Source: Cololabis saira
Lineage: Eukaryota > Chordata > Actinopteri > Beloniformes > Belonidae
Length of the DNA: 64,000 bases
Assembly (NCBI RefSeq): GCF_033807715.1
Contig: NC_084607.1
Coordinates: 19,968,441-20,032,440, forward strand
Direction: 5' to 3'
Shown here: piece after piece, positions 48,001 through 58,870 of the stretch
Numbering within the stretch: position 1 is the stretch's first letter
How the letters are laid out: each line of letters opens with the position of its first letter
Translations under genes and position numbers: made by a program
Notes under the pieces: model-generated
What the model saw: only the letters and a program-made list of their open reading frames with translations
Databases searched by the model: none
Told to the model about the DNA's origin: nothing

Positions 48001-48955
48001 AGGATGAGGAGTATCTAGAAAACCTCAGAGATGTTCATGATAAATTAATAAAAGCTTGTTGAATGACCAGTGTATTTGTGTGTAACAGGTTTTGATGTGA
48101 TTTTTGAAATTCATTGCATCAAGATTACATTTCTGTAACTTTAATGGTGAAGATGCTGCTACATTGTTATTTCTTCTTTCCAAAGATATCCTCAGCGGAG
48201 ATCTTTCTCATTGGAGCAGTGGCCAAGGCCATCGCTACCACGGCAACATACCCTCTACAGACAGTTCAAGCCATCCTCAGGGTGAATATTTTATCTAACT
48301 TCTTGTTTGATTTTATGTAAATTCTTGTTTGTTCTGAGGTTTTATTACTTAAAATCAGCTACTGTTAAAATATGTGCAAAATAAGTTTTAGATTCTTGCA
48401 TTAATAGCAAATCTAGTTAAAGAAATAAAACTAATATTGAAAATGGATCAGCTTATAAGAAGTTAATGTGTAACAAAGGGTTAATACATCTTATTGGCCA
48501 GTGCCAAAAACATTAGTTTGTCATGTATTAATATTAAAAAACACCAAGAAGCCAGCTTCTTTTATTTGTTTTTTCTTTGATTATTGATGCTGAATTATTA
48601 GAAATGCTTTAATTGTCGGTGTGCCTCTTTTCCAGTTCGGCCAGTACAAGGGTGACGGCAGGGGTAGCGTATTGGGGAGCCTCTCAAGCATTTTCTCTCT
48701 CTTCATGGACAGGATCAAGTGAGTAAACGTTCCCAGAAACACAATGTTGCAGAGAGCGGGCGTCCTGATCCTCATTATCATACATTTGTTGTTGTTTTTT
48801 TTAACAGGAAGCACGGCATTCTTGGTTTGTACAAGGGTCTGGAAGCCAAGCTGCTGCAGACTGTGCTGACTGCCGCCCTCATGTTTGTCATTTATGAGAA
48901 GATCACTGCTGCTACCTTCAAAGTCATGGGTCTGAACAAGAAACTGAAGCACTGA
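45054..48955 (+). CDS. slc25a17: SLC25A17 peroxisomal membrane protein PMP34 (CoA/FAD/NAD+ carrier)
   Basis: PMP34 is the mitochondrial-carrier-family transporter of the peroxisomal membrane that exchanges CoA, FAD, NAD+ and related nucleotides (family knowledge). Nine exons join in frame: 45054-45128, 45309-45369, 46906-46972, 47117-47271, 47471-47587, 47690-47835, 48186-48281, 48636-48718, 48808-48955. The product is 315 aa (human 307). The three carrier signatures are [25 protein letters not shown] and [31 protein letters not shown] and [20 protein letters not shown] are near-identical to vertebrate PMP34. The N-terminus is slightly longer than in human ([20 protein letters not shown]). 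Intron 2 contains nested MITEs. A phase-compatible alternative last exon may exist at 51245-51301. Confidence 0.96.
45776..46154. mobile_element. 379-bp hAT-type MITE nested in the PIF/Harbinger-type MITE
   Basis: The ends TAGGAATGGGCGATATTTTA and, inverted, TACGGATGGGCGGTATGG are flanked by a perfect 8-bp duplication GCGCCAAC (45768-45775 and 46155-46162). Its centre has expanded into a purine-only GGAA/GAAG tract at about 45902-46097. Confidence 0.93.
45902..46097 (+). repeat. polypurine (GGAA/GAAG)n tract
   Basis: Almost 200 bp of G and A only on the plus strand, repeatedly GGAAGGAAGG and GGGAGAAAAG. The long reading frames across it on both strands are low-complexity artefacts. Confidence 0.9.
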
Positions 48956-49620
48956 GAGCAGCTACTTGACTGCAGCGCAGCATTAGTGCACCGGTACGTC
49001 AGTAGGTTTAATCAGTGCCTTCTGATCACGTGTGTACAATTATTACTGCTAGGAGCTATTTCAATCTTATGCAGATTTTATTCGGAGGTGGTGCCTTTAC
49101 CGTCGCAGATTTTTAGGCTCACTCTCACTGATGACCAGAGTTCAAGGTCTTAGTCTTTGCAGACAGGATCTTGTTTTTCCCCTTTCGGTCTGCTGCATTC
49201 ATAAACTCATCTGAGCAGTTGATAGACTACAGAGCTAACGTGGCATCAAAGAAGACTCATATTTAATTTACTTGAAAGATTTAATTTGCACTCGCTTAGA
49301 AAAAATCCAAAGGCTTTCCGTGCACGAATGACAACTTTGTCGGTCGTACGACACCAGGGGCAGGTAGTTAAGAATTGCCTTAAGCTGTGCATTTGGGTCG
49401 CTCCTTTTGTACACTTCTATTAAGTGTTGATTTAAACACATTTGAGCTCCTGCAAGACGGAAATGAAATGACAGTGAGATAAAGACTAATTTGCAATCTG
49501 TGCTTGTCATTGCCACACACAGACATATCGGTACTAAATCTTGACATGTTTTTCTAACTCTGATCCTGATTTACAAGTTTAAATGTTCTAAATATACAGT
49601 TGGCGTTTATAACCCTGTTT
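48956..49620 (+). other. slc25a17: slc25a17 3' UTR, proximal part
   Basis: Non-coding sequence after the stop codon. No AATAAA was noticed here. The first clear downstream signals are at 50462 (inside a MITE) and 51591. Confidence 0.45.
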
Positions 49621-50003
49621 ACGATGAGTGGTTCGGTCCGGGCCGGTGTGGATTTCAAGTGTTAGAATGGTCCAGCCAGCGTTCCCACTGCAAGTCAGAC
49701 CACCACGCGGGGGTTTGGGGTTTAGACCAAATGTCTAGCATGTCGTCATACTAGTGTGACTGCAACAAACGTGATGATACAAACAACAATGGAGGTTATC
49801 CAGCAGGTCATCTTTACTCTCCTTGGCTGCTGGTTCTTCTGTACAAGACATGCCACGTTCTATGAGAGAAGGTTGTGAGCAGCAAAGAGAAGAAAACTTG
49901 ACGTTTTTCTGTCCGCCAATCAACAGATTGTATCACGTGACACCAGTAATAACCACTTTATTCGTCACTATACATGGAAACACACTGAAAAGTGTCCTCT
50001 GCT

Positions 50004-50134
50004 TTTTTTAACCCATCACTAGTTAGGCTAGTAGCAGTGGGCTGCCTTTATTCTGATGCCCGGGGAGCAATTAGGGTTAAGGGCCTTGCTCAGACCCAAG
50101 CCCACCTCTGTAACCACTAGACTACCACTCCCCC
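50004..50134 (-). mobile_element. tRNA-type SINE
   Basis: On the minus strand the element begins GGGGGAGTGGTAGTCTAGTG, containing an A-box-like TAGTCTAGTGG. It continues through GAGCAAGGCCCTTAACCC and CAATTGCTCCCCGGGC-like blocks common in fish SINEs, and ends in an A-run (T-run at 50004-50010 on the plus strand). Confidence 0.65.
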
Positions 50135-50162
50135 AGTAGCTCCGCCCTGACCGTACCACTAA

Positions 50163-50772
50163 TGGCCCTTTCGCACTAGTACCGCCTTAGCCCGGCTCGG
50201 CTCGGCTCCACCCGTTTTGTCCCTGTTTGTTTTTCCACAGCCAGGTGAGAAGTGGGCAGGTTGGGGTGAAGCGGCTGTGACGTACTCGATTGCGTAACAC
50301 CTTTGTTCGTGTCGGCGCAGATGAGAAATCAGCTGGAGCCGCGAGCGGCTGAGAGTAAAACAGCCCGTCTACATCCCTTTTTTAATTTTCTCGTCAGCCA
50401 CCAGGTTTATGAACATCTGCACCTCAGAGTTGGATCACCAAACAGACGTTTTGCGCTTTATAATAAAATCGCCGCGAGCCGCCAGTCGCCCTCGCGCTGA
50501 CTCCCGCTTCCTGATTCAAACGTCTGCCGCCCCCCCCGACCAATCAGAGGCGTGGAGGGTGGTGACGGCCCCGCCCCCGACCAATCAGCTGCCTGTAATG
50601 TGATGACGTCGGAAATAGTCCCGGCTCAGCCCGGATAGAACCTCGCCAGAATGGTTACAGAAAAAGTATCGGCTTGGAGCGACTCTACCCGTCTCAGCCC
50701 CTAGTGCAGAAGCGCAAGACGGGGCTGTGGCGGGTAGAACCGAGCTGAGGCGGGACTAGTGCGAAAGGGCCA
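50163..50772. mobile_element. 610-bp PIF/Harbinger-type MITE
   Basis: The inverted ends TGGCCCTTTCGCACTAGT are exact on both sides. They are flanked by the 3-bp duplication TAA (50160-50162 and 50773-50775), which fits PIF/Harbinger insertion preference. The interior is GC-rich with short open frames but no recognisable transposase. Confidence 0.85.
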
Positions 50773-51244
50773 TAACACTACAACCGATGGACCTGTAACA
50801 AAAGGGGGCCCAGAAACAGTTTGGTTGTATGGGACCTTTTATAATGGGAACACACAAAATAGCGTAACGGACCCTACTGGCCCGGACCGAACCGCTCAGT
50901 GTTCATATGGGGCTTATGTGAACTAAGAATGATTCAAATAGAAAAGATTGAAATGTCAAGTTTTGTGAGTTGATTACACAAACACTGCAGACAACTGGGA
51001 TGCACTGAGTTTTATTTTTATTCGTGTAATGGTCAGTATGCTGTATGTAAATGTTGTCATGCAGGTTTCTTCCATTATTTACAGTTTATTGGTGCTGCAT
51101 TTGTGAGCAGTAGTTTTTATCTGTATGATCTCTGTTTTGGTGAATGAAACTGGGTCCTGCCCTTATCCTAAAGTTGTTTCTCTCTGTTGCTGTTAAACTG
51201 CTGGCTGTTCAGTCTGGTGGAGTATGAGCACTTTATTTCTTCAG

Positions 51245-51301
51245 GTATAAGGGCATTCTGAGAGCGCAGACTGCAGACAAGCCCGACACCCTGCTGTTGT
51301 A
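51245..51301 (+). other. slc25a17: possible alternative terminal exon of slc25a17
   Basis: After a pyrimidine-rich CACTTTATTTCTTCAG acceptor, the sequence is open only in the frame that fits the end of slc25a17 exon 8 (AA|G). It would encode YKGILRAQTADKPDTLLL and then stop. The other two frames close almost at once. There is no family support, so this may be chance. Confidence 0.25.
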
Positions 51302-51590
51302 GTACAAGCAAATCTGCTACTAAAGTTAAAACAAAAAATGAAAAACCTCACCAGACTGAACTCCTTTGCCTTTAAACTGCTCAGTTGGGAAACTGGTGGA
51401 CCTTTTGCCATTCATCTCAAAATAGTAAAAGCAGTGATGCATTTGGAAAATAAGACTTTAGCCACAGGAATCAATAACTGTCTTATTTTACTCAAAATGT
51501 ACTTGACATGTTTACATGAGAATACTTTTTAACTGCTTATCTAATGATATCTTGATTTTTATCTTCACTTATTTACATAAGGATTGTTTT

Positions 51591-51646
51591 AATAAAGAAA
51601 ATACATTTCCAAGAACAATATTAAAATTCCTTGTATTTGTTTTATT
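51591..51646. promoter_or_regulatory. convergent poly(A) signals of slc25a17 and dxo
   Basis: A plus-strand AATAAA at 51591-51596 can serve slc25a17. A minus-strand AATAAA at 51646-51641 can serve dxo, whose stop is only 131 bp away. The two transcripts would end within a few bases of each other. Confidence 0.55.
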
Positions 51647-51776
51647 CATGGTCCATTCATGCCGTATAAAAAGTAAAAGGAAAAAAAGAAGCTAAAATAT
51701 CATGCAGTATTGGGTGGTTGATTGGTCATTCAAAGTCTTTGTTTTGGTGTTTGATAAAAAAAAAACCTCACTCCCT

Positions 51777-54644
51777 TCAGGAGTGAGGGTGCTGGGAGTC
51801 TTTGCTGGTCATCTTCTCGATGTACCAGTTTGGCAGAAAGGAGTACTGGGAATCCCTGTGGACAGAGTAGTTCACATCTTTGCGGGGTTCCCAGGAGAAC
51901 AGGTACACCACTCTGAAACAGACGCATTACCAAACACACACATCAACGTGTGGTCATGTCGACCTGAAAAATGTGAGAAAAATTCAGTTTATTGTTGACT
52001 CACCTGTGACTGTCTTCTGTAACTACGCTCTTCACAAAAGACAGAAACTCGCTGCAGAAGTTCATACAAACTGTTGGCTTCCAGCAGTTGTATTCATTCT
52101 GTACAAAAAAAGACACAAAACTGAATCAATGTGCAAACTTACCGTCACACTAATGTTCTAGTTTTACATTTCCTAATGTATAATTTTTAACTAGAGCAAA
52201 TATTGGGTTTCCAGTACCAAAATGCTAGTTTTTGACTAGTAATTTACTGTTAGAAATGACTCAATTTTACCTTGATGAGATGAGAAATTTTGGAGACATG
52301 AAAGGTTTCCACGGATACAACAACGCCATTGTGATCTTTGAAACCTGCCACAATGCGGGGGACTCCAGGGAGAAAAGACTGGGCCCACCATTTGAGCAGT
52401 TTGAACCTAATGAGCCAACAAAAAAAAAAAAAAAACTTTTCAGAATCTTTGCAAATAGGATGAGAAAAAGTTAATGAGCTATTTTACTGAACCATCCACC
52501 TGTGGAAGTTGCTGCGCTGCTTGGGTGTGCAGATTTCTGCAGAGGTCTTCAACTCCACATAACAAGCAGGAGGAGGTGGCGCACTGGGATCTTTATCCCG
52601 ACAATCCACCTCCCCGGAGAACAAGAGTTTGTGATCTGCAAGTCGAGTCTGAACCACAGTGCAGAAGGCCTCGTTGGTGTTAACCACTCCGCTGGGGTCA
52701 GGTGAACTGTGGGTGTTCTCTGCAGGTGATGACAATGGTTAGGTGTTACCACTTGTGTGATCTTTCTATAACCGAGCATTAATTTAAACATTCGAAGACA
52801 CTACCAGCTTACATTTTCAGATAACGCAACACTTTTTTTTTTTAGGTCTGTGAACCATTCAGATGTACAGGATTTAGTGATGTCACATATCCGGAACAGA
52901 GAATTAAGAGTTTCTTAGTCCGTGCAGATCATTAGCCTCGTCATGAAACGATGTTACGTAATGTGGTGGATTAAAATTCCCGAATCATTTTTTTGTGATT
53001 TTACTGTACATTGAGAAACAAAAGTTTTTTTTGCCTTTCACAGAGAAAGTAGCCTGGTCAGTCATTAGTCCTGCTTTACAGAAATGTACAATAACCATTC
53101 ACTTTGAGAAAATTCTAACTTGTGAAATGAGTCTGGTAATCCTCTCATTCCCAGCCATTTCCATCAGTACAGACGGTTCCAAACCATCGCTACGGGGAAG
53201 AGGTGGGATTTGTGTGATGTCTCGAGACAGGAATACCCAAGGACCACCATTTGAAATGATCAATATGGCAGCAGAATTGCTAATAATGCCTTGGATCAAC
53301 AGGTTTTTACTGCAAAACTGACAATCTTACAAATGTTTCAATTCAATTCAAAATACTTTAATTCCAGAAGGGAAATTGACCATTGCACACTATTTTGGAT
53401 GTCTGTGGTTAATACTTGTGTGGTTGTAGCTCCGTTTATGTAACATGCCTTATGTCCCTGGTTTGTACCCTATCCAATGGCATCCAGAGGCAGTTTCTCC
53501 TGCGTTCTTTGGCACTTACTTTGGCCCTTACTTTGGAAATCAAATTCAAATCCAGATTAAACCATACTAACTCTTTGTATCAAACGAGGAAAAGAATTAG
53601 AATGACTGGACAGGCTATAGTGAGCCCTCCTTCCGTGATTATTCCTGTCCCGGACTCTGATTGGTAGGGGCGGCAGGACTTCATCGCTTTCCATTCAGCA
53701 CACTGTGCATAAGTCCAGTCTGATAATATTAGAAAATAATACCCACCCAGATGAAACATTACAGAGGATTTGATGTTAAGAAACACATTTTATTTTAATT
53801 TGGGACTAATGATAAACAAAGGTTTGAAGAGAAACAAAACGTTCATAAATAAAGTTTGGAGTACCCATCTACCTGCACATATGTACTGCTCAAACTTGTA
53901 TCCCCAGTACATCATCTCATGGAGCCTCGCAGGTCGGTTCTCTCGTTCCAAGCGAGCAGCTTCTGTTTCCACCTCACTGATGTAAATTGTGCCATTGAAC
54001 TTGGTGACTGCAAGCGACCAACCATCCCTCGTTTCATAAGGAGTGGTCAGCAGCTTGGTCAGATGACCACGCCATGTCACAAAATCAGCATCCAAGGCAC
54101 TGGGAAGAGCAGAGGTTGATCAAGGACCACTCGTCCTGCAGGTGCAGTTGGTATAAAAGCAGAAGTAAATGAAGAGATAATCTCACCATGATGAACTTGT
54201 AGTTGCTCTTGACTTAAGCTTGGATCTATTAGCTACAATCCATCGGAGAATGTGGTCCAGCTTCTCCTTCACGCTTTCGTCCCTCTTTGTGAAGCGGTCC
54301 TTGTACCCATCTCTCAGGTCAAAATTAGGGTTTCTTTCAGGCTCCACGTAGTATCTCATCTGTCTGCTGTCATTGAAAAATCTACGCTGAGTGTCAAGGG
54401 AGAAACCTCCAACTTCCACAGGCTGTCTGTACAACGGAAAGTCCTTCTCATAAAGCTCCTTTCTGGTGCTCAGACCATGAAAGGTCAGTGGCGCCGGTGT
54501 TGGCACGGACAGATCCTGATGGTGGTTTGTTCGTCTGATGCGTTCACCGTTAGAGTGATGTCCTTCCCTTTCTCGTCTGTATGGGGACTGACGGGGATGA
54601 TGCTGGTAACTGGAGACGGGGTTGCTGGATCTGTGGTGGTCCAT
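51777..54644 (-). CDS. dxo: DXO decapping and exoribonuclease protein
   Basis: DXO removes incomplete or non-canonical (including NAD) caps from RNA and degrades the body 5'-3' as nuclear and cytoplasmic quality control (family knowledge). Six coding exons join in frame: 54644-54187, 54099-53873, 52719-52500, 52406-52271, 52098-52004, 51912-51777. The product is 423 aa (human 396). A low-complexity basic N-terminus (MDHHRSSNPVSSYQHHPRQS) precedes the fold. Landmarks are GGFSLDTQRRF, NPNFDLRDGYKDRF, TWRGHLTKLLTTPYE, the metal-binding series SEVETEA, SGEVDC (ExD) and YVELKTS (ELK), then KLLKWWAQSFLPGVP, CMNFCSEFLSFV and LFSWEP. A 5' noncoding exon is likely upstream (donor at 56062). It is arranged head-to-head with stk19. 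Confidence 0.95.
52720..53872. other. dxo intron 2, nothing recognised
   Basis: No exon or element was recognised, apart from a short LINE-tail-like snippet (CAATTCAATTCAAAATACTT) near 53340. Confidence 0.45.
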
Positions 54645-54814
54645 TCCTAAAGCTGAACAAAGCAATGATACGAACTGATAATGCTGGAGAATCAGATGTT
54701 CATTCACATTCACAAGTCAGTCACCTCTTTTTTTTTAGCATAGTGGTTCACCTTTTTCATCAAAAACAAGCCAATCCTTCTTTTTTTTTTTAATCATCTT
54801 TTTTCTCCTAATCA

Positions 54815-55440
54815 GAGATGGCACAGATCAAGAGGCCTTAATATCGGTTTGAAGTCTTTTTGTCACTTTGTCTTTATTGGATTTTCAGGTTATTGCAACT
54901 GCACATTTTTACCAGATTACAAAGATCATCTGTATATTCACTGTGCAATAGAATAAGCAAAGGTCTGCATCCTTGTGCTTTCTCTAGATAAAATGTCCAC
55001 TTTTGCCAACTCTTCCCAAATAACCCTTCCCTCAAACCCAGGATATGGGTCAGTCTGTCCATCGTCCATATTTCTTTCATAATACCCAGCCACTGTTTTA
55101 GAGTAGGAGATTCAGGTTTATACCAGCTTCTAGTAATGGTTTTCCTAGTATAAGGAGAGTCTTAACCAACCAGCGATCCTCTGCCTGCACTACCGTTGTA
55201 ATGGGACACAAGTATAAGACAGTACATGTCAATGGAATCTCTTATCAAAGTACTTTTGTCAAAACTGAATATACATATTTCTAGAAAGATTTCACTTTTT
55301 CACAATTCCAAAAAATATGTGCACGATGTGCATTTAATGAACCACTTTGTCTCCAGCAAGGATGAGATGTTGATGATTAATAAGCGTTATAAAATACTGA
55401 ATTAAATGTTTCCAATTAAACACCCTCCATTGGTGTGAGC
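54815..55440 (-). mobile_element. L1-like ORF2 C-terminal fragment
   Basis: On the minus strand TRKTITRSWYKPESPTLKQW continues into LGIMKEIWTMDRLTHILGL, the C-terminal tail of L1-type ORF2 proteins. It lies in the 5' UTR intron of dxo. Most of the element is missing. Confidence 0.7.
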
Positions 55441-55451
55441 TTGTGGAGTTA

Positions 55452-55817
55452 CAGGACTGTCTCAGAAAATTAGAATATTGTGATTTTTATAATGCAATTA
55501 CAAAAACAAAAATGTCATACATTCTGGATTCATTACAAATCAACTGAAATATTGCAAGCCTTTTATTATTTTAATATTGCTGATCATGGCTTACAGCTTA
55601 AGAAAACTCAAATATCCTATCTCAAAAAATTTGAATATTCTGGGAATCTTAATCTTAAACTGTAAGCCATAATCAACAATGTTAAAATAATAAAAGGCTT
55701 GCAATATTTCAGTTGATTTGTAATGAATCCAAAATGTATGACATTTTTGTTTCTTTAATTGCATTACAGAAAATGAAGAACTTTATCACAATATTCTAAT
55801 TTCCTGAGACAGTCCTG
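55452..55817. mobile_element. 366-bp Tc1/mariner-type foldback MITE
   Basis: The arms start CAGGACTGTCTCAGAAAATT and end with the reverse complement (CTGAGACAGTCCTG). They pair along most of their length. The element is flanked by TA on both sides (55450-55451 and 55818-55819), as expected for Tc1/mariner. It lies in the dxo 5' UTR intron. Confidence 0.85.
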
Positions 55818-56062
55818 TATGTTGGAATTGCTTTATTTGTTTTATATAGTCAATGAAATAAGTCACTACATGTATGAATGTATCACAATCAGCGCTTCAT
55901 TACGCACACTTTCATACTGTCAAAATGTAAATGTATATATATTGCTTAACACCCTATGTATGTATCAGTTAATATCTATTTTATATATCTATTGTACTTA
56001 CATATTTAAAGGAATGTACTTTAAGAATCCATGAACTATGTTAATATTAAATCAAAACCTAC

Positions 56063-56240
56063 CTCTTCGGCAGGATTCACAGCAAAATATAATAAACGGT
56101 CGATCACAGTAGGTGGAAAAAGGCTGTGAACATTATATCATATGAAGTTTCTTCAAGTTACCAGAAAAAATAGAAATAAAAGTGAGTAGAAATGAACGTG
56201 TTTTCTTAGCAAAACAGCTAACTAGCGTCATATCCCTGAC
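56063..56240 (-). other. dxo: putative 5' noncoding exon of dxo
   Basis: A donor GAAGAG|GTAGGT is readable on the minus strand (exon end at 56063). It could pair with the acceptor GTTCAG (exon start 54652), eight bases before the dxo start codon. The 5' boundary is unknown. Confidence 0.4.
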
Positions 56241-56427
56241 GCCACATCCGTGTGTAGTGTCGCCGTCCCGCCGCTAGGGGGCAGCGGCAGCGACGCCCGC
56301 TTCAAATAACCGTTTGAAGAAGAAGACGTTTTAAAGTTGTTCTTTTGCAGCAAAGGTTGAAACAGTCAGTACCGGTTTGGAGAAAACTATGTGAAAACTA
56401 AATACTTTTATTCCCATTGACGATCAG
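56241..56427. promoter_or_regulatory. bidirectional dxo/stk19 promoter with CTCF-like site
   Basis: A short CpG-rich gap separates the two divergent genes. It contains CCGCTAGGGGGCAGCGG (56271-56287), a very good match to the vertebrate CTCF core. The likely stk19 first noncoding exon ends at a donor GATCAG|GTAACG (56427). Confidence 0.6.
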
Positions 56428-56590
56428 GTAACGTTTTTAAATAAAGTGATCAAACAACTGGAACTAGCATTAGCTATTATCATTAAATAAAACTCAGCAG
56501 AAACTGCTAGCTCGTTGTTTCTGTATTAAACTGCCTGCGTGGCTGTGTTTCTTCTGCTTGGATTCATCTGCTGGCATTTGTTTTTCAGGG

Positions 56591-58870
56591 ATGAACAGGA
56601 AACGGGGTCTGATTTCAGACGTTTTCAAAGTGAAGAAAAGGAGAAATGGACCAGAGAAATTCGGAGCAGTTCATGATAGAGATGGTAGTTGGGCTCCTAA
56701 AAGAAATAATTTAGGTCACAGTTGAAATCAGAGAGTATAAACTCTTGTCATCTTGTCATCTTTTTTCCAAGGACCAGCTGACATTAAATCCACCCTGGAG
56801 TACCTCATGACTCTCTTCCCTAGAAAGCTCTTCAACGATGACTTGCCTCAGATTGTGCTGAAGCATCAGCTGTACTGCACACATGACAAGACTTTGGTAG
56901 ACAAGGAAGTGGTGAGTGTTACAGTGTTGTCTGTCTAACTAACAGTTTCTCTGGATCTGAATGTTAAATTCAACCCACTGTGGTACACAGAATAAACTGC
57001 GTGAGCACGGAGAGCTGCTCATGTTCCAGCTCGGGTTTGATTCAGAAGCTTTCGGGTTGGTTTTTACTTCAAACTACAAGGCCAAAGTTCTGGCAGGAGA
57101 GGAGGGGAAAGCAACACGAGCAACAGTGGAAAAGTTCTTGGAGAAAGTAGTGTCTTCCTGCACAGACCTGAGCTTCAGCAAAGACCAGATGCTGAGCAAG
57201 TTTCTCTTCACAGACACAGAAATAACGTGAGATAGAACCCTTTACATCTCTGTTAAATACTGAAGCACATATTTATTTGAATGTAAGGAGCTTTTAAAAA
57301 AAAAAAATTATATATATATAATTTTTTTTTTAAAAGCTCCATATATATAATATATACAGAGGTGGACAGAGTACTCGACCCCAGTACTTGAGTAAGAGTA
57401 CAAATACTACTGGTCAAAATTTACTCCGTTACAAGTAAAAGTAGCTCAGTCAAAATATTACTCGAGTAAGAGTAGAAAAGTACTTGCTTTTAAAGGTACT
57501 TAAGTATCCAAAAGTAAATCCTTTTAAATTTACTTTAAGTAAAAGTAAGAGTAAGTTACTATATTTTTTCTAAATTAATTTAAGGATCTTTTAACTCTTG
57601 TTTCTGAGAATTAACTCTTTGAAACCAGCTGCACTGATGTGCTGCTTTGAGAACCACAATGTTATATAAAACCTGCAGAAATACCAAAAACAAATCAAAT
57701 GAATGCAACAACAAACAAACGCAGGCTACTTTGGCGGTATCGTTTTGAGGAGGCTTGACGTATTTCCGTTTTACGTACATCCCAGTGGAGAGCGTGCACT
57801 GTGATAGGTCTCCTCCTTTGACAAAAACAGCTTGTGTCCAATAGGATTTTAGGGAAGAAGAAAAAAGAGCAGACCTGAAAGTAACGAGTACTTTTCAGCC
57901 TTCCTAGAAATTTACTGGAGTAAAAGTAAAAATATTTGTCTTGGAAATGTATTCAAGTAAGAGTACCAAAGAAATCTAATACTCAAGTAAAGTACAAATC
58001 CTCTGGATATGTACTTAAGTACAGTACTCAAGTAAATTTACTCCGCTACTGTCCACCACTGTATATATATATATATATATATATATGTGTATATGTGTAG
58101 TTAAATTCTGACACTATGTGCTTTCCTCAGAAGATCAGGATGTGGTTTATTCCTTCAACATTTAGGCAGCTGGTGAAGTCGGGCGTCCTGACTGTGAGGG
58201 ATGCAGGCAGCTGGTGGCTTTCCATTCCCAACTCTGGCAAATTCACTAAATACTTTATACAAGGTGAGTGTTCAGTGGTTTGCCTTTGTTCCCTTTTACA
58301 TTTCTAGCAGTGTCTTGTTATATGGAGTTTTAGTTTTTAATCGTGAGACAACTTTTCCTGTTAGGCCGTAAAGCAGTGCTTGGCATGGTGAAGAAGGCCA
58401 AATATGGTGAAGTCTTAAAGGAAGACATAGAGCAGCGGCAGACAACTTCACAAGTGAAATTCCACATGAAGTACCATATTCATGACATAATTGGGGCAGA
58501 GCTGGTTGAAAGGTAAGGCAAAACATATCTAAATTCATTTTGTGATAAATAAAAAGGACATTTGTGATAATCTCCACCGACGGGCTGTGAGTTCCTGTTA
58601 CTTACTTTGACAGCACTTGTTTAGACTTGACTCGGCTTTGAAAAAAGAACTTGTGGTTGTTCTAAAAAAAAAAAAAGCCAGTAAGATCTCTATTGATCTG
58701 TTGTTCCTATTAAACTAAAACACCATTAAAGATCCTGATCCATAATAGCTATTACAGACCAATCCTACCTTTTGATGTGCCTTACTAAATATTTATTTAT
58801 TTATTTTTCCTTCTCTCTTTCCAGCATACCTACTACTTCAGGGACACTGTTGAGATTTGTGGATTCCTGA
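56591..58870 (+). CDS. stk19: STK19 (winged-helix protein, transcription-coupled repair factor)
   Basis: STK19 was named a kinase but is a DNA-binding protein made of winged-helix domains, reported to help transcription-coupled nucleotide excision repair (family knowledge). Six coding exons join in frame: 56591-56684, 56772-56911, 56991-57226, 58166-58263, 58365-58512, 58825-58870. The product is 253 aa, the same as the short vertebrate form (about 254). Features include a basic N-terminus MNRKRGLISDVFKVKKRR (likely nuclear localisation), LFPRKLFNDDLPQIVLKHQL, then the diagnostic LVKSGVLTVRDAGSWWLSIP and YHIHDIIGAELVES, ending SGTLLRFVDS. No kinase motifs are present. A 5' UTR intron (56428-56588) precedes the start. 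A poly(A) signal is at 59061-59066. Intron 3 contains a 705-bp hAT element. Confidence 0.95.
57357..58061. mobile_element. 705-bp non-autonomous hAT element (copy 2)
   Basis: It has the same ends as 2747-3362 (CAGAGGTGGACAGAGTA and, inverted, CAGTGGTGGACAGTAGC) and nearly identical outer arms, but a different middle (57583-57812). The flanks are TA-rich, so the 8-bp duplication cannot be read with certainty. It ends about 105 bp before stk19 exon 4. Confidence 0.85.

Larger units (their letters stand above)
49623..50903. mobile_element. outer element with TGAGYGGTTCGGTCCGGGCC ends
   Basis: TGAGTGGTTCGGTCCGGGCC near 49626 faces an inverted TGAGCGGTTCGGTCCGGGCC ending near 50899. A SINE (50004-50134) and a Harbinger-type element (50163-50772) lie between them, so this looks like an old element loaded with younger insertions. 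The target-site duplication could not be resolved. Confidence 0.6.

Noticed and set aside
47476..48018. 180-codon frame in slc25a17
   Set aside because: It joins real exons 5 and 6 by reading through introns. Spliced exons give the correct PMP34 sequence.
54252..54650. 132-codon plus-strand frame opposite dxo exon 1
   Set aside because: It is the antisense shadow of the dxo coding exon, with no independent homology.
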